This document shows, piece after piece, positions 6,598-12,929 of a DNA stretch of 12,929 bases. Origin of the DNA: Actinomycetes bacterium (GTDB taxonomy: Bacteria; Actinomycetota; Acidimicrobiia; Acidimicrobiales; Palsa-688); the NCBI GenBank assembly GCA_021827225.1, contig JAKAXG010000048.1, forward strand, positions 1-12,929, read 5' to 3'. Numbering within the stretch: position 1 is the first letter of the stretch; each line of letters opens with the position of its first letter. Position numbers and translations under genes: made by a program. The notes under the pieces are model-generated. The model searched no databases, had not been told where the DNA came from, and saw nothing but the letters and a program-made list of their open reading frames with translations.

Positions 6598-6614
6598 CAC
6601 AGGCGGATCCTGTG
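6598..6614. repeat. Inverted repeat CACAGG-N5-CCTGTG in the divergent intergenic region
   Basis: Perfect 6-base arms (CACAGG 6598-6603, CCTGTG 6609-6614) flank CGGAT, 25 bases before the ATG of the plus-strand membrane-protein gene and about 80 bases before the divergent response regulator. The centre spacing of 11 bases, about one helical turn, suits a dimeric repressor. The site could also form a small hairpin in the leader mRNA. A chance occurrence is possible. Confidence 0.4.
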
Positions 6615-6627
6615 GAACCCGCCCGGA

Positions 6628-6634
6628 AGGAGGA
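6628..6634 (+). promoter_or_regulatory. Strong ribosome-binding site deciding the ATG at 6639
   Basis: AGGAGGA at 6628-6634, four bases before ATG, is near-consensus and fixes the start at 6639. The in-frame GTG at 6612 would place this motif inside the coding region and is disfavoured. Confidence 0.75.
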
Positions 6635-6638
6635 AGTG

Positions 6639-7241
6639 ATGGCCTGGGCTATCAATCGTCCCCGTCGGACCCATTGGCGCGGAACTGCCGGCGACACCGC
6701 CGCGGTGCGCCGGGTGGCCGTCCGGCCCGTCGGGGCGTCGCTGTCGGGACTGGCCGCCGTGCTGGTGGGCGCGTGGGGCGCCCTGGCCGGGTATGTCGGG
6801 CCGTATTTCGGCTGGCACCCGACGGCGGCCACGACGTGGGACGCCAATCTGCAGAACGGTCTACTGCATCTCGCTCCGGGCGCCGCCGCGTTCGCCGCCG
6901 GGCTCATGCTGCTGGCTCTCGGGCCGGCCCGGCGCGGCGCCCGGGGCGGCTCCCTGGCCCTGCCGGCCCTGCTGCTCCTCGCCGCCGGGGCCTGGTTCGT
7001 GATCGGGCCGGTGGCGTGGCCGACGTTCGAGAGCGGGCCGGCCTTCGCGCCTGCGCTCAGCGCCGGTCGCAACCTGCTCAACCAGGCCTGCTCGAGCCTG
7101 GCTCCCGGCCTGGTCCTGGCTGCTCTCGGGGGCATGGCGCTCAAGGCGGCCATGGCTCGCCCGGTCGTGACCGAGGAGGTGGCCGAACCGGTTACCGCCG
7201 CCGAGCCGGTCACCACCGCAGAGACCGCCCGGCCTCTCTGA
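6639..7241 (+). CDS. Four-helix membrane protein of unknown function
   Basis: A 200-residue protein I cannot assign to a named family. After a basic N-terminus (about 1-30) come four hydrophobic segments near 33-53, 75-96, 106-125 and 153-173. Short motifs that look constrained are GYVGPYFGWHP (51-61) and LQNGLLHLAPGAAAF (71-85); the extracytoplasmic or interfacial aromatic/His residues there would be the first to test. The C-terminal tail (175-200) is acidic with a short imperfect repeat, AEPVTAAEPVTTAE, and is probably cytoplasmic. It has its own strong ribosome-binding site and ends just before a clear terminator, so it is likely a single-gene unit. It is divergent from the response regulator, from which it is separated by 119 bases with an inverted repeat, so it may belong to the same regulon. 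That is inference from position only. Confidence 0.8.
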   Translation: MAWAINRPRRTHWRGTAGDTAAVRRVAVRPVGASLSGLAAVLVGAWGALAGYVGPYFGWHPTAATTWDANLQNGLLHLAPGAAAFAAGLMLLALGPARRGARGGSLALPALLLLAAGAWFVIGPVAWPTFESGPAFAPALSAGRNLLNQACSSLAPGLVLAALGGMALKAAMARPVVTEEVAEPVTAAEPVTTAETARPL

Positions 7242-7268
7242 GCCCGGCCTGACCCGGACCGGATCCAC

Positions 7269-7298
7269 GGCCCCGCCGGCCCTCCCGGCGGGGCCTTT
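7269..7298 (+). terminator. Rho-independent terminator after the four-helix membrane gene
   Basis: A perfect 11-base-pair GC stem (GGCCCCGCCGG 7269-7279 with CCGGCGGGGCC 7285-7295) closes a five-base loop (CCCTC) and is followed by TTT. The T tract is short, as is common in high-GC actinobacteria. It starts 27 bases after the stop codon and should insulate the next plus-strand gene. Confidence 0.8.
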
Positions 7299-7305
7299 CC
7301 GGGTC

Positions 7306-7311
7306 TAGATT
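7306..7311 (+). promoter_or_regulatory. Candidate -10 element (TAGATT) for a leaderless regulator transcript
   Basis: TAGATT stands seven bases before the GTG at 7319, in a short AT-richer patch right after the terminator. Transcription would then begin at or beside the GTG. No clear -35 is seen; the expected position falls in the terminator hairpin. A competing reading is a start at TTG 7331, using GGAGGGGG (7321-7328) as ribosome-binding site. Confidence 0.4.
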
Positions 7312-7318
7312 CGCACGC

Positions 7319-10204
7319 GTGGAGGGGGCCTTGAGGGGGGCGGCGACTCCGCCCGGCGAACCGGGCGAGCGGCGGCAACTGACAGTCATGTTCACCGATC
7401 TGGTGGGCTCGACGGAACTGGCGTCGAGCCTGGACCCCGAGGACTGGCACGAGGTGCTCGACGCCTACCAGCATCTGGTGGCCCGGGTGGTGGCCGGTCA
7501 CGGCGGGGTGGTCACCCAGTTCCAGGGCGACGGGGTCGTCGCCTACTTCGGCTACCCGGCGGCGACCGAGACCGCCGGGCCGGACGCCCTGGCCGCCGGC
7601 ATCGACGTGGTCCGGGCGGTGGAGGAGATGGGCCCCGGGTTGCCGCCGGTGCTCGCCGGCACCCGGCTGCGGGCCCGGGCGGGGATCCACACCGGTGTGG
7701 CCCTGGTCGCCGAGGCCCGGGCTGGCGGGGTGGTACGCCCGGCCGACGTCTTCGGTGAGTTGCCGAGCCTGGCCGCCCGCCTGCAGGGCGCGGCCGAGCC
7801 GGGACAGGTGGTGGTGAGCGGACCCACCGCTTCGCTCGCTGAGGGGCTCTTCGACCTGCAGGCCCTGCCCCCACTCGAGTTGAAGGGGATAGCCCGGCCG
7901 GTGAGCGCGTTCCGGGTGCTGCGCCGAAACCCGCTCCGCAGCCGGCTGGAAGCGGGGACCCTGGCCGGCTTCGTGCCGAGAACCAGGGAGTGGCGGTGGC
8001 TCCAGGACCACTGGAGGTCGGCGTCGGCCGGCCGGCCGGCCCGGGTGATGATCGCCGGGGAGCCGGGCATCGGCAAGTCCCGGCTGGCGCTGGAGTTCGC
8101 CGCCGCGATCGCCGCCTCCGGCGCCCGGGTGGTCGTGGTGCACTGCAACCGGGCCGAGGCGTTGATCCCGCTGCAGCCGTTCGGCCCGGTCATGGGATCG
8201 GCGCCCGGGGAGCCGGCGGAGGTGGTCGCCTGGCTGCAGGCGGAGGCCGGCGGAGCCCCCCTGCTGCTCACCGTGGACGACGCCCACTGGGCGGACCCGT
8301 CGACCCTGGAGGTGGCCGACAGGATGGTCCGGGGCGGCGGGTCGGTCCTGGCGGTGCTCACCGCCCGCCCGCAGGTCCCCGGCTCCGCCTACGCCCCCCC
8401 TCCCGTCTCCCACCACCTCCTCCTCGACCGGCTGTCGCCCGATGCGGCACGGTCGATGGTCCGGCTGGTCCCCGGCGGTGCCGACCTTCCCCGCCCGGTG
8501 GTGGAAGCGCTGGTCGAACGGGCCGACGGGGTCCCGCTCTACCTGGAGGAGCTCACCCGCAGCGTCTGCAGCCGTCCCGAGCAGGCCGACGGCGGGCTAC
8601 CGGCCACTCTGACCGAGGTCATCACCGCCCGGCTGGACCGCCTGGGGGAGGCCCGCCGGGTGGCCCAGGTGGCGTCGGTGATCGGCCGGGAGTTCGACCC
8701 TTCCGTACTCCCGGAGGTGGCCGGCCTCGACGAGCAGCAGGTCGCGTCCCACCTGCGGCGTCTGGCCGACGACGCCATCGTGGATCCGCCCGGGTCGACC
8801 GGCGCCACGCTGTGGTTCCGCCACGCCCTCATCCAGGAGACGGCGTACGCCTCCCTGCTCAGGGCGGACCGCCGGCGCCTCCACTCGCTGGTCGCCGACG
8901 CGCTGGCGCCGGGGGCGCCACCTCAGGTCGTGGCTCTGCACCTGGGCGCCGCCGGCCGGCCCGAGGACGCCGTTCGCATGTGGCGGCGGGCCGCCCGGGA
9001 CGCCCGCCGCAACAGCCGGTTCCGCGAGGCCGCCGGCCATGAGGAGCAGATCCTCCAGCTGATCCCCTCGCTGCCCGAGGACCGGCGCGACCGCCTCGAG
9101 CTCGAGACCCGGGGCCGACTGGCCATGTGTCTCGGCTCGGTGGACCAGGGCGACAGCCGGGCGCTGGCCGAGGCCGCCGCCGCCCGGGACCTCGCTCGCC
9201 GCCTCGGCGACCAGCGAGCCGTCCTGGACAGCTACCTGGTGCTGGTGCCGGCGTGGCAGGCGAGGAGCGACTACCTCTCGATCGACGCCGGCCTGGCCGA
9301 CGCCGTGGCCGTCGCCGAAAGGGTGGGCGACCCCTGGTACGCGGCCGTGTTCCAACTGTTCGCCGCCATAATCCGTGTCTGGCAGGGCCGCCTGGACGAC
9401 CTGGACGGCATGACCGCAGCGTTCGAGGCGACGGGCATGCCCCTCGACGCCCCCCTTGAGGGCCTTCCGGCCATGAACGCCCCGGCCGTGATGCTCCGCT
9501 GCATCCTGCGGGTGGCGGCCGCGCTGGCGTACTGGTTGACCGGCGACATGGCCCAGGCGCAGCGGTTGGCCGCCGAGTCGGTGTGCTTGGCGGGCGAGCG
9601 CGAAGTGCCGCCGGCGCAGGGGGTGACCTGCGCCACGTCCGCCGTGATGGCCCAGCTCGACGGGGACCGGGACAGAGCGGCGGTCCTCGGCCGGGCCGCC
9701 GAGCAGGTCCCGGAGGACGTCGCGACCCTGCAGTGGAGGCAGTGGGGGGCGGCGTTGCGCTGGTGGGCGGGCGACCGCGCCGCGGGCGAGGCGGAACCTC
9801 CCCTGCCGGGGCCCATGCTGCAGCCGTACTTCCTCGCCCTGCGGGCCGACGACGAGCGGGTGCCCCCGGCCACCGCCCGGGCACTGCTCGATCAGGCTCT
9901 GGGCGCGGCCCGCTCGTCCGGGGAGCGGTTCTGCGAGGCCGAGATCCTCCGCCTCCGGGGCCGGGCCGCCCTGAGGGAGGGCCGCCGGCAGCAGGCGGCG
10001 GCGGACCTGGTCGAAGCCGCCGGCACCGCCCGGGGCCAGCACGCGATCAGCCTGGAGATGAAGGCGCTCACCGACCTGGTGGCCCTCCTCGGCGACGGCT
10101 CCGCCGTCCCACCCCTGTCCGGCCTCGTCGAGCGGATCGGCGACGACGCCGGATCCAAGGTGGCGGCGAACGCCCGGGCCGCCCTGGCCGGGTTCGGCGC
10201 ATGA
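7319..10204 (+). CDS. Cyclase-like/AAA-ATPase regulator with helical repeats
   Basis: A 961-residue cytoplasmic signalling protein of the family that fuses a class III nucleotide-cyclase domain to a STAND/AAA_16-type ATPase and a long TPR-like helical region. Cyclase domain about 20-200: LTVMFTDLVGST holds metal ligand D26, QFQGDGVVAYFGYP holds D71, and PADVFGELPSLAARLQ holds D143 and R154. The usual substrate-specifying Lys position appears as Gln67, and the catalytic Asn before AAR is Ser150, so cyclase activity is doubtful. ATPase: Walker A GEPGIGKSR (247-255), Walker B LLLTVDDAHWAD (315-326), only 67 residues apart and so rather compact; then LPATLTEVITARLDRLG (427-443) and FRHALIQETAYASLLR (500-515), both typical of the family. 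Residues 530-961 are helical. The GTG at 7319 may be leaderless; TTG 7331 is an alternative. Its stop overlaps the next ATG, tying it to the MpaB-like gene. Confidence 0.9.
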   Translation: MEGALRGAATPPGEPGERRQLTVMFTDLVGSTELASSLDPEDWHEVLDAYQHLVARVVAGHGGVVTQFQGDGVVAYFGYPAATETAGPDALAAGIDVVRAVEEMGPGLPPVLAGTRLRARAGIHTGVALVAEARAGGVVRPADVFGELPSLAARLQGAAEPGQVVVSGPTASLAEGLFDLQALPPLELKGIARPVSAFRVLRRNPLRSRLEAGTLAGFVPRTREWRWLQDHWRSASAGRPARVMIAGEPGIGKSRLALEFAAAIAASGARVVVVHCNRAEALIPLQPFGPVMGSAPGEPAEVVAWLQAEAGGAPLLLTVDDAHWADPSTLEVADRMVRGGGSVLAVLTARPQVPGSAYAPPPVSHHLLLDRLSPDAARSMVRLVPGGADLPRPVVEALVERADGVPLYLEELTRSVCSRPEQADGGLPATLTEVITARLDRLGEARRVAQVASVIGREFDPSVLPEVAGLDEQQVASHLRRLADDAIVDPPGSTGATLWFRHALIQETAYASLLRADRRRLHSLVADALAPGAPPQVVALHLGAAGRPEDAVRMWRRAARDARRNSRFREAAGHEEQILQLIPSLPEDRRDRLELETRGRLAMCLGSVDQGDSRALAEAAAARDLARRLGDQRAVLDSYLVLVPAWQARSDYLSIDAGLADAVAVAERVGDPWYAAVFQLFAAIIRVWQGRLDDLDGMTAAFEATGMPLDAPLEGLPAMNAPAVMLRCILRVAAALAYWLTGDMAQAQRLAAESVCLAGEREVPPAQGVTCATSAVMAQLDGDRDRAAVLGRAAEQVPEDVATLQWRQWGAALRWWAGDRAAGEAEPPLPGPMLQPYFLALRADDERVPPATARALLDQALGAARSSGERFCEAEILRLRGRAALREGRRQQAAADLVEAAGTARGQHAISLEMKALTDLVALLGDGSAVPPLSGLVERIGDDAGSKVAANARAALAGFGA

Positions 10205-11367
10205 CCCGCTCCTGGGACGACGCCGTGCTCGACAGCCTGCGGCTGGAGGGCGACCCCACGGCCGACACGGTCGTGGCCCGCTACTTCGCCGACCTGGAGG
10301 CGGCGAAGCCGGCGGATCTGGTCCGGAGGCTGGTCGACTCCGAAGTCGCCCGGACCACCGAGGACGCCGACGTGGCAGTGGCCGCCTACCTGGCGGCGCC
10401 GATGGACATGCCCGGCTGGGTCGACCTTGAACTGGTCGCCGCCGGCCAGGAACGCTTCGCCCGGTGGGGCTCACACGTGTTCACCGCCCTCTACGCCGCC
10501 GCCCTGCCGACGGCGTACGCGTGCTGGCGGGGCGTGGAGGTGCTGGGTCTCACGGCCCGGCTGGTGACCGACGCCAAGCGTCGCCTCAACGAGACCGCCC
10601 AGTTCCACCTCGACGTGATGGCACCGGGAGGCCTGGCGCCCGGCGGCCGGGGCGTGGACGACATCCGCCATGTCCGTTTGATGCACGCCGCCGTCCGGCG
10701 CCTGGTGCTGGACGATCCCCGCAGCCGGTGGGACCCGGCGAACGGCGTGCCGATCAACCAGGAGGATCTCCTCGAGACCCTCCTGACCTTCACCGAGGTG
10801 GTGTTCGAGGTCTTCGACCGCACCGGGGTGGACTACACGGCCCGGGACGCCGACGCCTACCTGCACGCCTGGTCGGTGATCGGCTACCTGATGGGCATCC
10901 GCCCGGACCTGCTCCCGCTGACCCGGGCGGACGCCCAGGGGCTCATGGCCGCCGTCCGGCGCCGCCAGTTCGGGACCAGCGAGGCGGGAAGGACCCTCAC
11001 CGCCGCCCTGCTGGAGCAGGGCCGCAGGCTGGCTCCTCCCGGCCTGCGTGGCCTGCCGGCCACCACGGTGCGGTACTACGTCGGCGACTCGACCGCCGAT
11101 CTCCTCGGGGTGCCCCCGGCGGACTGGACCCGGATGATCTTCGCCCCGCTGCGGACCCTGACCCGGCTGGTGTCGGCCGAGCGGGCCCACCGCCGGTTGC
11201 TCAGGGGGCTCTCCGACCGAATCGGTTTCGGGATGCTGCAACTGGCGGTGGACGCCGAGCGGTCCCCGGGGCGGGCGCCCTTCGCGGTGCCGACCGAGCT
11301 GGCCGACCGCTGGGGGCTGGACGTCAGAGCGGCCCGTCGGGGATCCTCCACGCCCGCAAACCGCTGA
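10201..11367 (+). CDS. MpaB/latex-clearing-type heme oxygenase-like protein (DUF2236)
   Basis: A 388-residue soluble protein of the rubber-oxygenase/MpaB catalytic-domain family (DUF2236), whose characterised members are heme-b enzymes that cleave isoprenoid double bonds or tailor fungal products. Visible signatures: GWVDLELVAAGQERFARWG (72-90), LPTAYACWRGVEVLGLTARL (102-121), ETAQFHLDVMAPGGLAPGGR (131-150), RLMHAAVRRLVL (159-170), NGVPINQEDLLETLLTF (181-197), YLHAWSVIGYLMGIRPDLL (220-238) and RRRQFGTSEAGRTLTAALLE (about 253-272). The R159-x2-H162-x3-R166 spacing matches the proximal heme histidine and flanking arginines reported for Lcp (R195/H198/R202, from memory). No signal peptide is seen, so it is likely cytoplasmic. 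The ATG overlaps the regulator stop as ATGA. Its 3' end overlaps the convergent gene by 44 bases. The substrate is unknown; heme binding is likely but not proven by sequence. Confidence 0.9.
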   Translation: MTRSWDDAVLDSLRLEGDPTADTVVARYFADLEAAKPADLVRRLVDSEVARTTEDADVAVAAYLAAPMDMPGWVDLELVAAGQERFARWGSHVFTALYAAALPTAYACWRGVEVLGLTARLVTDAKRRLNETAQFHLDVMAPGGLAPGGRGVDDIRHVRLMHAAVRRLVLDDPRSRWDPANGVPINQEDLLETLLTFTEVVFEVFDRTGVDYTARDADAYLHAWSVIGYLMGIRPDLLPLTRADAQGLMAAVRRRQFGTSEAGRTLTAALLEQGRRLAPPGLRGLPATTVRYYVGDSTADLLGVPPADWTRMIFAPLRTLTRLVSAERAHRRLLRGLSDRIGFGMLQLAVDAERSPGRAPFAVPTELADRWGLDVRAARRGSSTPANR

Positions 11368-12406
11368 GCTGGGCGTCGCTGAAGGGCGGCTCGAACAGGG
11401 CCGGGTGCCGCTGTCGGCTCCGGAACAGGTTGACGATGTAGTTCATCCGCTGGTTCAGATGTGCCCAGTCCCGGGCGCCGGTCGGCCGGCCCGTCCCCTT
11501 GGTGAGATCCCACAACGCCAGCACGGCCGCCGCCTCGCCGACCTCGACCAGCTCGCGGGGCCACATGACCCCGTCGAGCATGGGCAGGTCCGTCCCCAGG
11601 TCGAGGGTCTCGTCGTAGGTGACGAGCCTCAGCATGGCCGCGGTGAGCACGCCCTGGCAGATCTCGTCGAGGACCGCGGCCATCTCGACCACCACGTCCC
11701 GCAGCAGCCGCCGAACCGGGGCCGGCACCCACCGCAGCGGCCCGTCCTCGAACTCCTTGACCACCAGGTCCTGCACCGCCGCGTCCAGGGCGGCGGCGAT
11801 AGCCGGCTGCAGCCTCTGCTGTTCGTGGGCGACGGCCAGGATGTTGGCCGCCAGCACGAGTGGCGCCGTCTGAGGAGGAGGGGCGGACAGGGCCCGGCCG
11901 TAGAGCTCGAACACCCGGCTCAGCGATCGCCGGTCGGCGCCGTCCGGGATGGCGGCGACGGCCGCCCCGACGGCGGTGTCCGGCCCGCGCGGCCAGGCCT
12001 CGACGAGCGCCTCGAACGGTGCCGCCAGCTCGGCGAAGACGAGGGCATTGCCCTCCGCTATCCGCCCCGAGACGTCGGCGCACACCCGGTCGGTGAGCGA
12101 GACCAGGTGGCGGTTCTCCAGGAGCTCCCCCACGATGCCCTGCGCCTTGCGGGTGCTGTTGAAGCGCTCGACGTGGGTGGCCGTCCGCTCGGCGACGATG
12201 CGGCGGATGACGGCGGGCAGGTCCTCGTTGCGGATCACCGAACCTGCGGTCTTGGACGCCCACACCGCGAACGCGCACCAGGTGGCGTCCTCGGCCGCCC
12301 CGCACTCGCGCATGGCGACGGACAACTCGTGGTAGCGCTGCGTGATCCACAGATTGCGCAGCACCGGATCGGCGACGCCGATGATCTCATCATGCCCCGG
12401 TTCCAC
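11324..12406 (-). CDS. Conserved helical protein of unknown function
   Basis: About 360 residues, soluble and almost wholly alpha-helical by composition; no signal peptide, cofactor motif or Walker box. I do not know its function. The N-terminal block PVLRNLWITQRYHELSVAM followed by ATWCAFAVWASKTAG and VIRNEDLP (first 70 residues) looks strongly constrained and resembles a family I have seen unannotated in actinobacteria. Another constrained-looking stretch is HLNQRMNYIVNLFRSRQ near the C-terminus. I prefer GTG 12406: it begins VEPGHDEIIG immediately before the conserved block, and TACCGT (12421-12416) lies nine bases upstream, as in a leaderless gene. The ATG at 12508 would add 34 low-complexity residues and run over the start of the divergent transporter. 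Its stop lies inside the 3' end of the MpaB-like gene, so the two converge and overlap. Confidence 0.78.
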   Translation of the reverse strand: MEPGHDEIIGVADPVLRNLWITQRYHELSVAMRECGAAEDATWCAFAVWASKTAGSVIRNEDLPAVIRRIVAERTATHVERFNSTRKAQGIVGELLENRHLVSLTDRVCADVSGRIAEGNALVFAELAAPFEALVEAWPRGPDTAVGAAVAAIPDGADRRSLSRVFELYGRALSAPPPQTAPLVLAANILAVAHEQQRLQPAIAAALDAAVQDLVVKEFEDGPLRWVPAPVRRLLRDVVVEMAAVLDEICQGVLTAAMLRLVTYDETLDLGTDLPMLDGVMWPRELVEVGEAAAVLALWDLTKGTGRPTGARDWAHLNQRMNYIVNLFRSRQRHPALFEPPFSDAQLSGLRAWRIPDGPL

Positions 12407-12415
12407 TGCGGCCCA

Positions 12416-12421
12416 ACGGTA
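12416..12421 (-). promoter_or_regulatory. Candidate -10 element (TACCGT) for leaderless helical-protein gene
   Basis: On the minus strand TACCGT ends nine bases before GTG 12406, the same spacing as TAGTCT before the cytochrome ATG. There is no Shine-Dalgarno sequence before this GTG. The -35 position shows no recognisable element. Confidence 0.28.
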
Positions 12422-12476
12422 CCCGGCCCCGGCCGTTCCCGTCCCCGGATCCGACCCTCCGCTCCCTGCCAACCGG

Positions 12477-12501
12477 TACGGTGTGGCCGAGGTGGAAGAG
12501 G
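12477..12501 (+). promoter_or_regulatory. Candidate -10 (TACGGT) and ribosome-binding site for the MFS gene
   Basis: TACGGT at 12477-12482 fits TAnnnT and would start transcription near 12489. GGAAGAGG (12494-12501) then lies five bases before ATG 12507, a good ribosome-binding site. An in-frame GTG at 12492 is possible but would use no such site. The 100-base divergent region 12407-12506 holds nothing else I can support. Confidence 0.35.
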
Positions 12502-12506
12502 CAACC

Positions 12507-12929
12507 ATGACCGCGGCCAGGTCCGGGGGCCGGGCCGCGGGCGGCGCCGGCTCCGTGTTCGTCGCCGGGGTGCTGCTGCTGGCCCTCAACCTCCGCCCGG
12601 CGGTCACCGCCGTTCCTTCCATCCTGGACGAGATCGGCCGGCAGCTGGGCTACTCGGGGGTCATGCTGACGGTGGTCACCACCATCCCGGTGCTGTGCTT
12701 CGGGGTGTTCTCACCGGTGGCCGGCTGGGTCGGACGACGCTTCGGTGACGAGAGGGGCCTCGGGGTGGCCATCGCCGCGGTGGCGCTGGGCCAGGCGTTG
12801 CGGGCCGCCGCTCCGGGCGGCGCCTTCCTGTTCGGCACGGTGCTGAGCGCCGCGGGCATCGCCCTCATGAACGTCCTCCTCTCCAGCCTGGTGAAGCGCC
12901 GGGCCCCGGACCGGGCCGCCCACCTCCTC
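12507..12929 (+). CDS. MFS transporter, CynX/NimT-type (C-terminus cut by window)
   Basis: The first 141 residues of a major facilitator transporter. It has a short polar N-terminus, then TM1 (about 15-35) running into LNLRPAVTAVPSILDEIG, the family's signature at the TM1 end; TM2 holds TVVTTIPVLCFGVFSPVAG, followed by the cytoplasmic WVGRRFGDERG loop (MFS loop 2-3 type). TM3 (about 84-100) and TM4 follow with GTVLSAAGIALMNVLLSSLVKRRAPDR. These features fit the CynX/NimT branch (cyanate, 2-nitroimidazole and related anion or drug transporters). The substrate cannot be told, and many actinobacterial members are uncharacterised. It is divergent from the unknown helical-protein gene; no regulator is adjacent. 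The full protein is expected to be about 400 residues, so roughly two thirds lies outside the window. Confidence 0.9.
   Translation, partial: MTAARSGGRAAGGAGSVFVAGVLLLALNLRPAVTAVPSILDEIGRQLGYSGVMLTVVTTIPVLCFGVFSPVAGWVGRRFGDERGLGVAIAAVALGQALRAAAPGGAFLFGTVLSAAGIALMNVLLSSLVKRRAPDRAAHLL

Noticed and set aside
6170..8416. Open minus-strand frame of 748 codons crossing the response regulator, intergenic region, membrane protein and cyclase-AAA gene.
   Set aside because: It spans four well-supported features including a terminator, has no domain motifs, and shows compositional signs of a shadow frame.
8597..10474. Open minus-strand frame of 625 codons opposite the cyclase-AAA regulator and the MpaB-like start.
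   Set aside because: The opposing frame has Walker motifs and family signatures throughout; this one has none.
12407..12622. N-terminal extension of the unknown helical protein up to 12508 or 12622.
   Set aside because: The added residues are Ala/Ser/Pro/Gly low complexity and would overlap the transporter start and its ribosome-binding site.
11405..12748. Open plus-strand frame of 447 codons opposite the unknown helical protein and running into the transporter in another frame.
   Set aside because: Its translation is Gln/Arg/Gly/His-rich without motifs; the minus-strand frame has a structured, constrained composition.
1..12929. tRNA, rRNA, CRISPR arrays, transposases or integrases.
   Set aside because: No cloverleaf-like sequence, regularly spaced repeats or recombinase motifs were seen on either strand; no exact search could be run.

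Overview
The window is about 70% G+C or more, with coding-strand codons ending in G or C, frequent GTG starts and 4-base stop/start overlaps. Together with the protein families present (actinobacterial-type NuoF-like/ferric-reductase redox genes, a cyclase-AAA regulator, an MpaB-like DUF2236 protein, a CynX/NimT transporter) this points to an Actinomycetota genome, possibly a poorly sampled lineage. The finer placement is a guess. I see no rRNA, tRNA, CRISPR array, insertion sequence or other mobile-element signature. No stretch longer than about 120 bases lacks a gene.

Left half (1-6519, all minus strand): seven genes read from right to left. They are an OmpR-type response regulator, its sensor histidine kinase, a five-helix b-type cytochrome, a small single-span protein, an ApbE-type FAD:protein FMN transferase, a ferric-reductase-like heme membrane protein with an exported beta-rich tail, and a NuoF-like flavin/iron-sulfur protein cut by the window start. 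Three junctions share GTGA stop/start overlaps. The set reads as a sensor-controlled transmembrane electron-transfer module. NAD(P)H or ferredoxin electrons would enter at the NuoF-like protein, cross the membrane through bis-heme b helices, and reach an extracytoplasmic acceptor, possibly through flavin attached by ApbE. No canonical FMN-binding target domain is present. The only motif resembling a flavinylation site is DGGSSGT in the tail of the ferric-reductase-like protein.

Middle (6520-7300): a divergent intergenic region with a 6-5-6 inverted repeat, then a four-helix membrane protein of unknown function that ends at a strong GC-hairpin terminator.

Right half (7301-12929): a 961-residue regulator (class III cyclase-like domain, AAA/STAND ATPase, helical repeats) is translationally coupled through ATGA to an MpaB/latex-clearing-type heme oxygenase-like gene. 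This pair runs convergently, with a 44-base overlap, into an unknown conserved helical protein. That gene diverges from a CynX/NimT-type MFS transporter cut by the right edge.

Three genes (cytochrome, cyclase-AAA regulator, unknown helical protein) lack an obvious Shine-Dalgarno sequence but carry a TAnnnT hexamer 7-9 bases before the start codon, the layout expected of leaderless transcripts.
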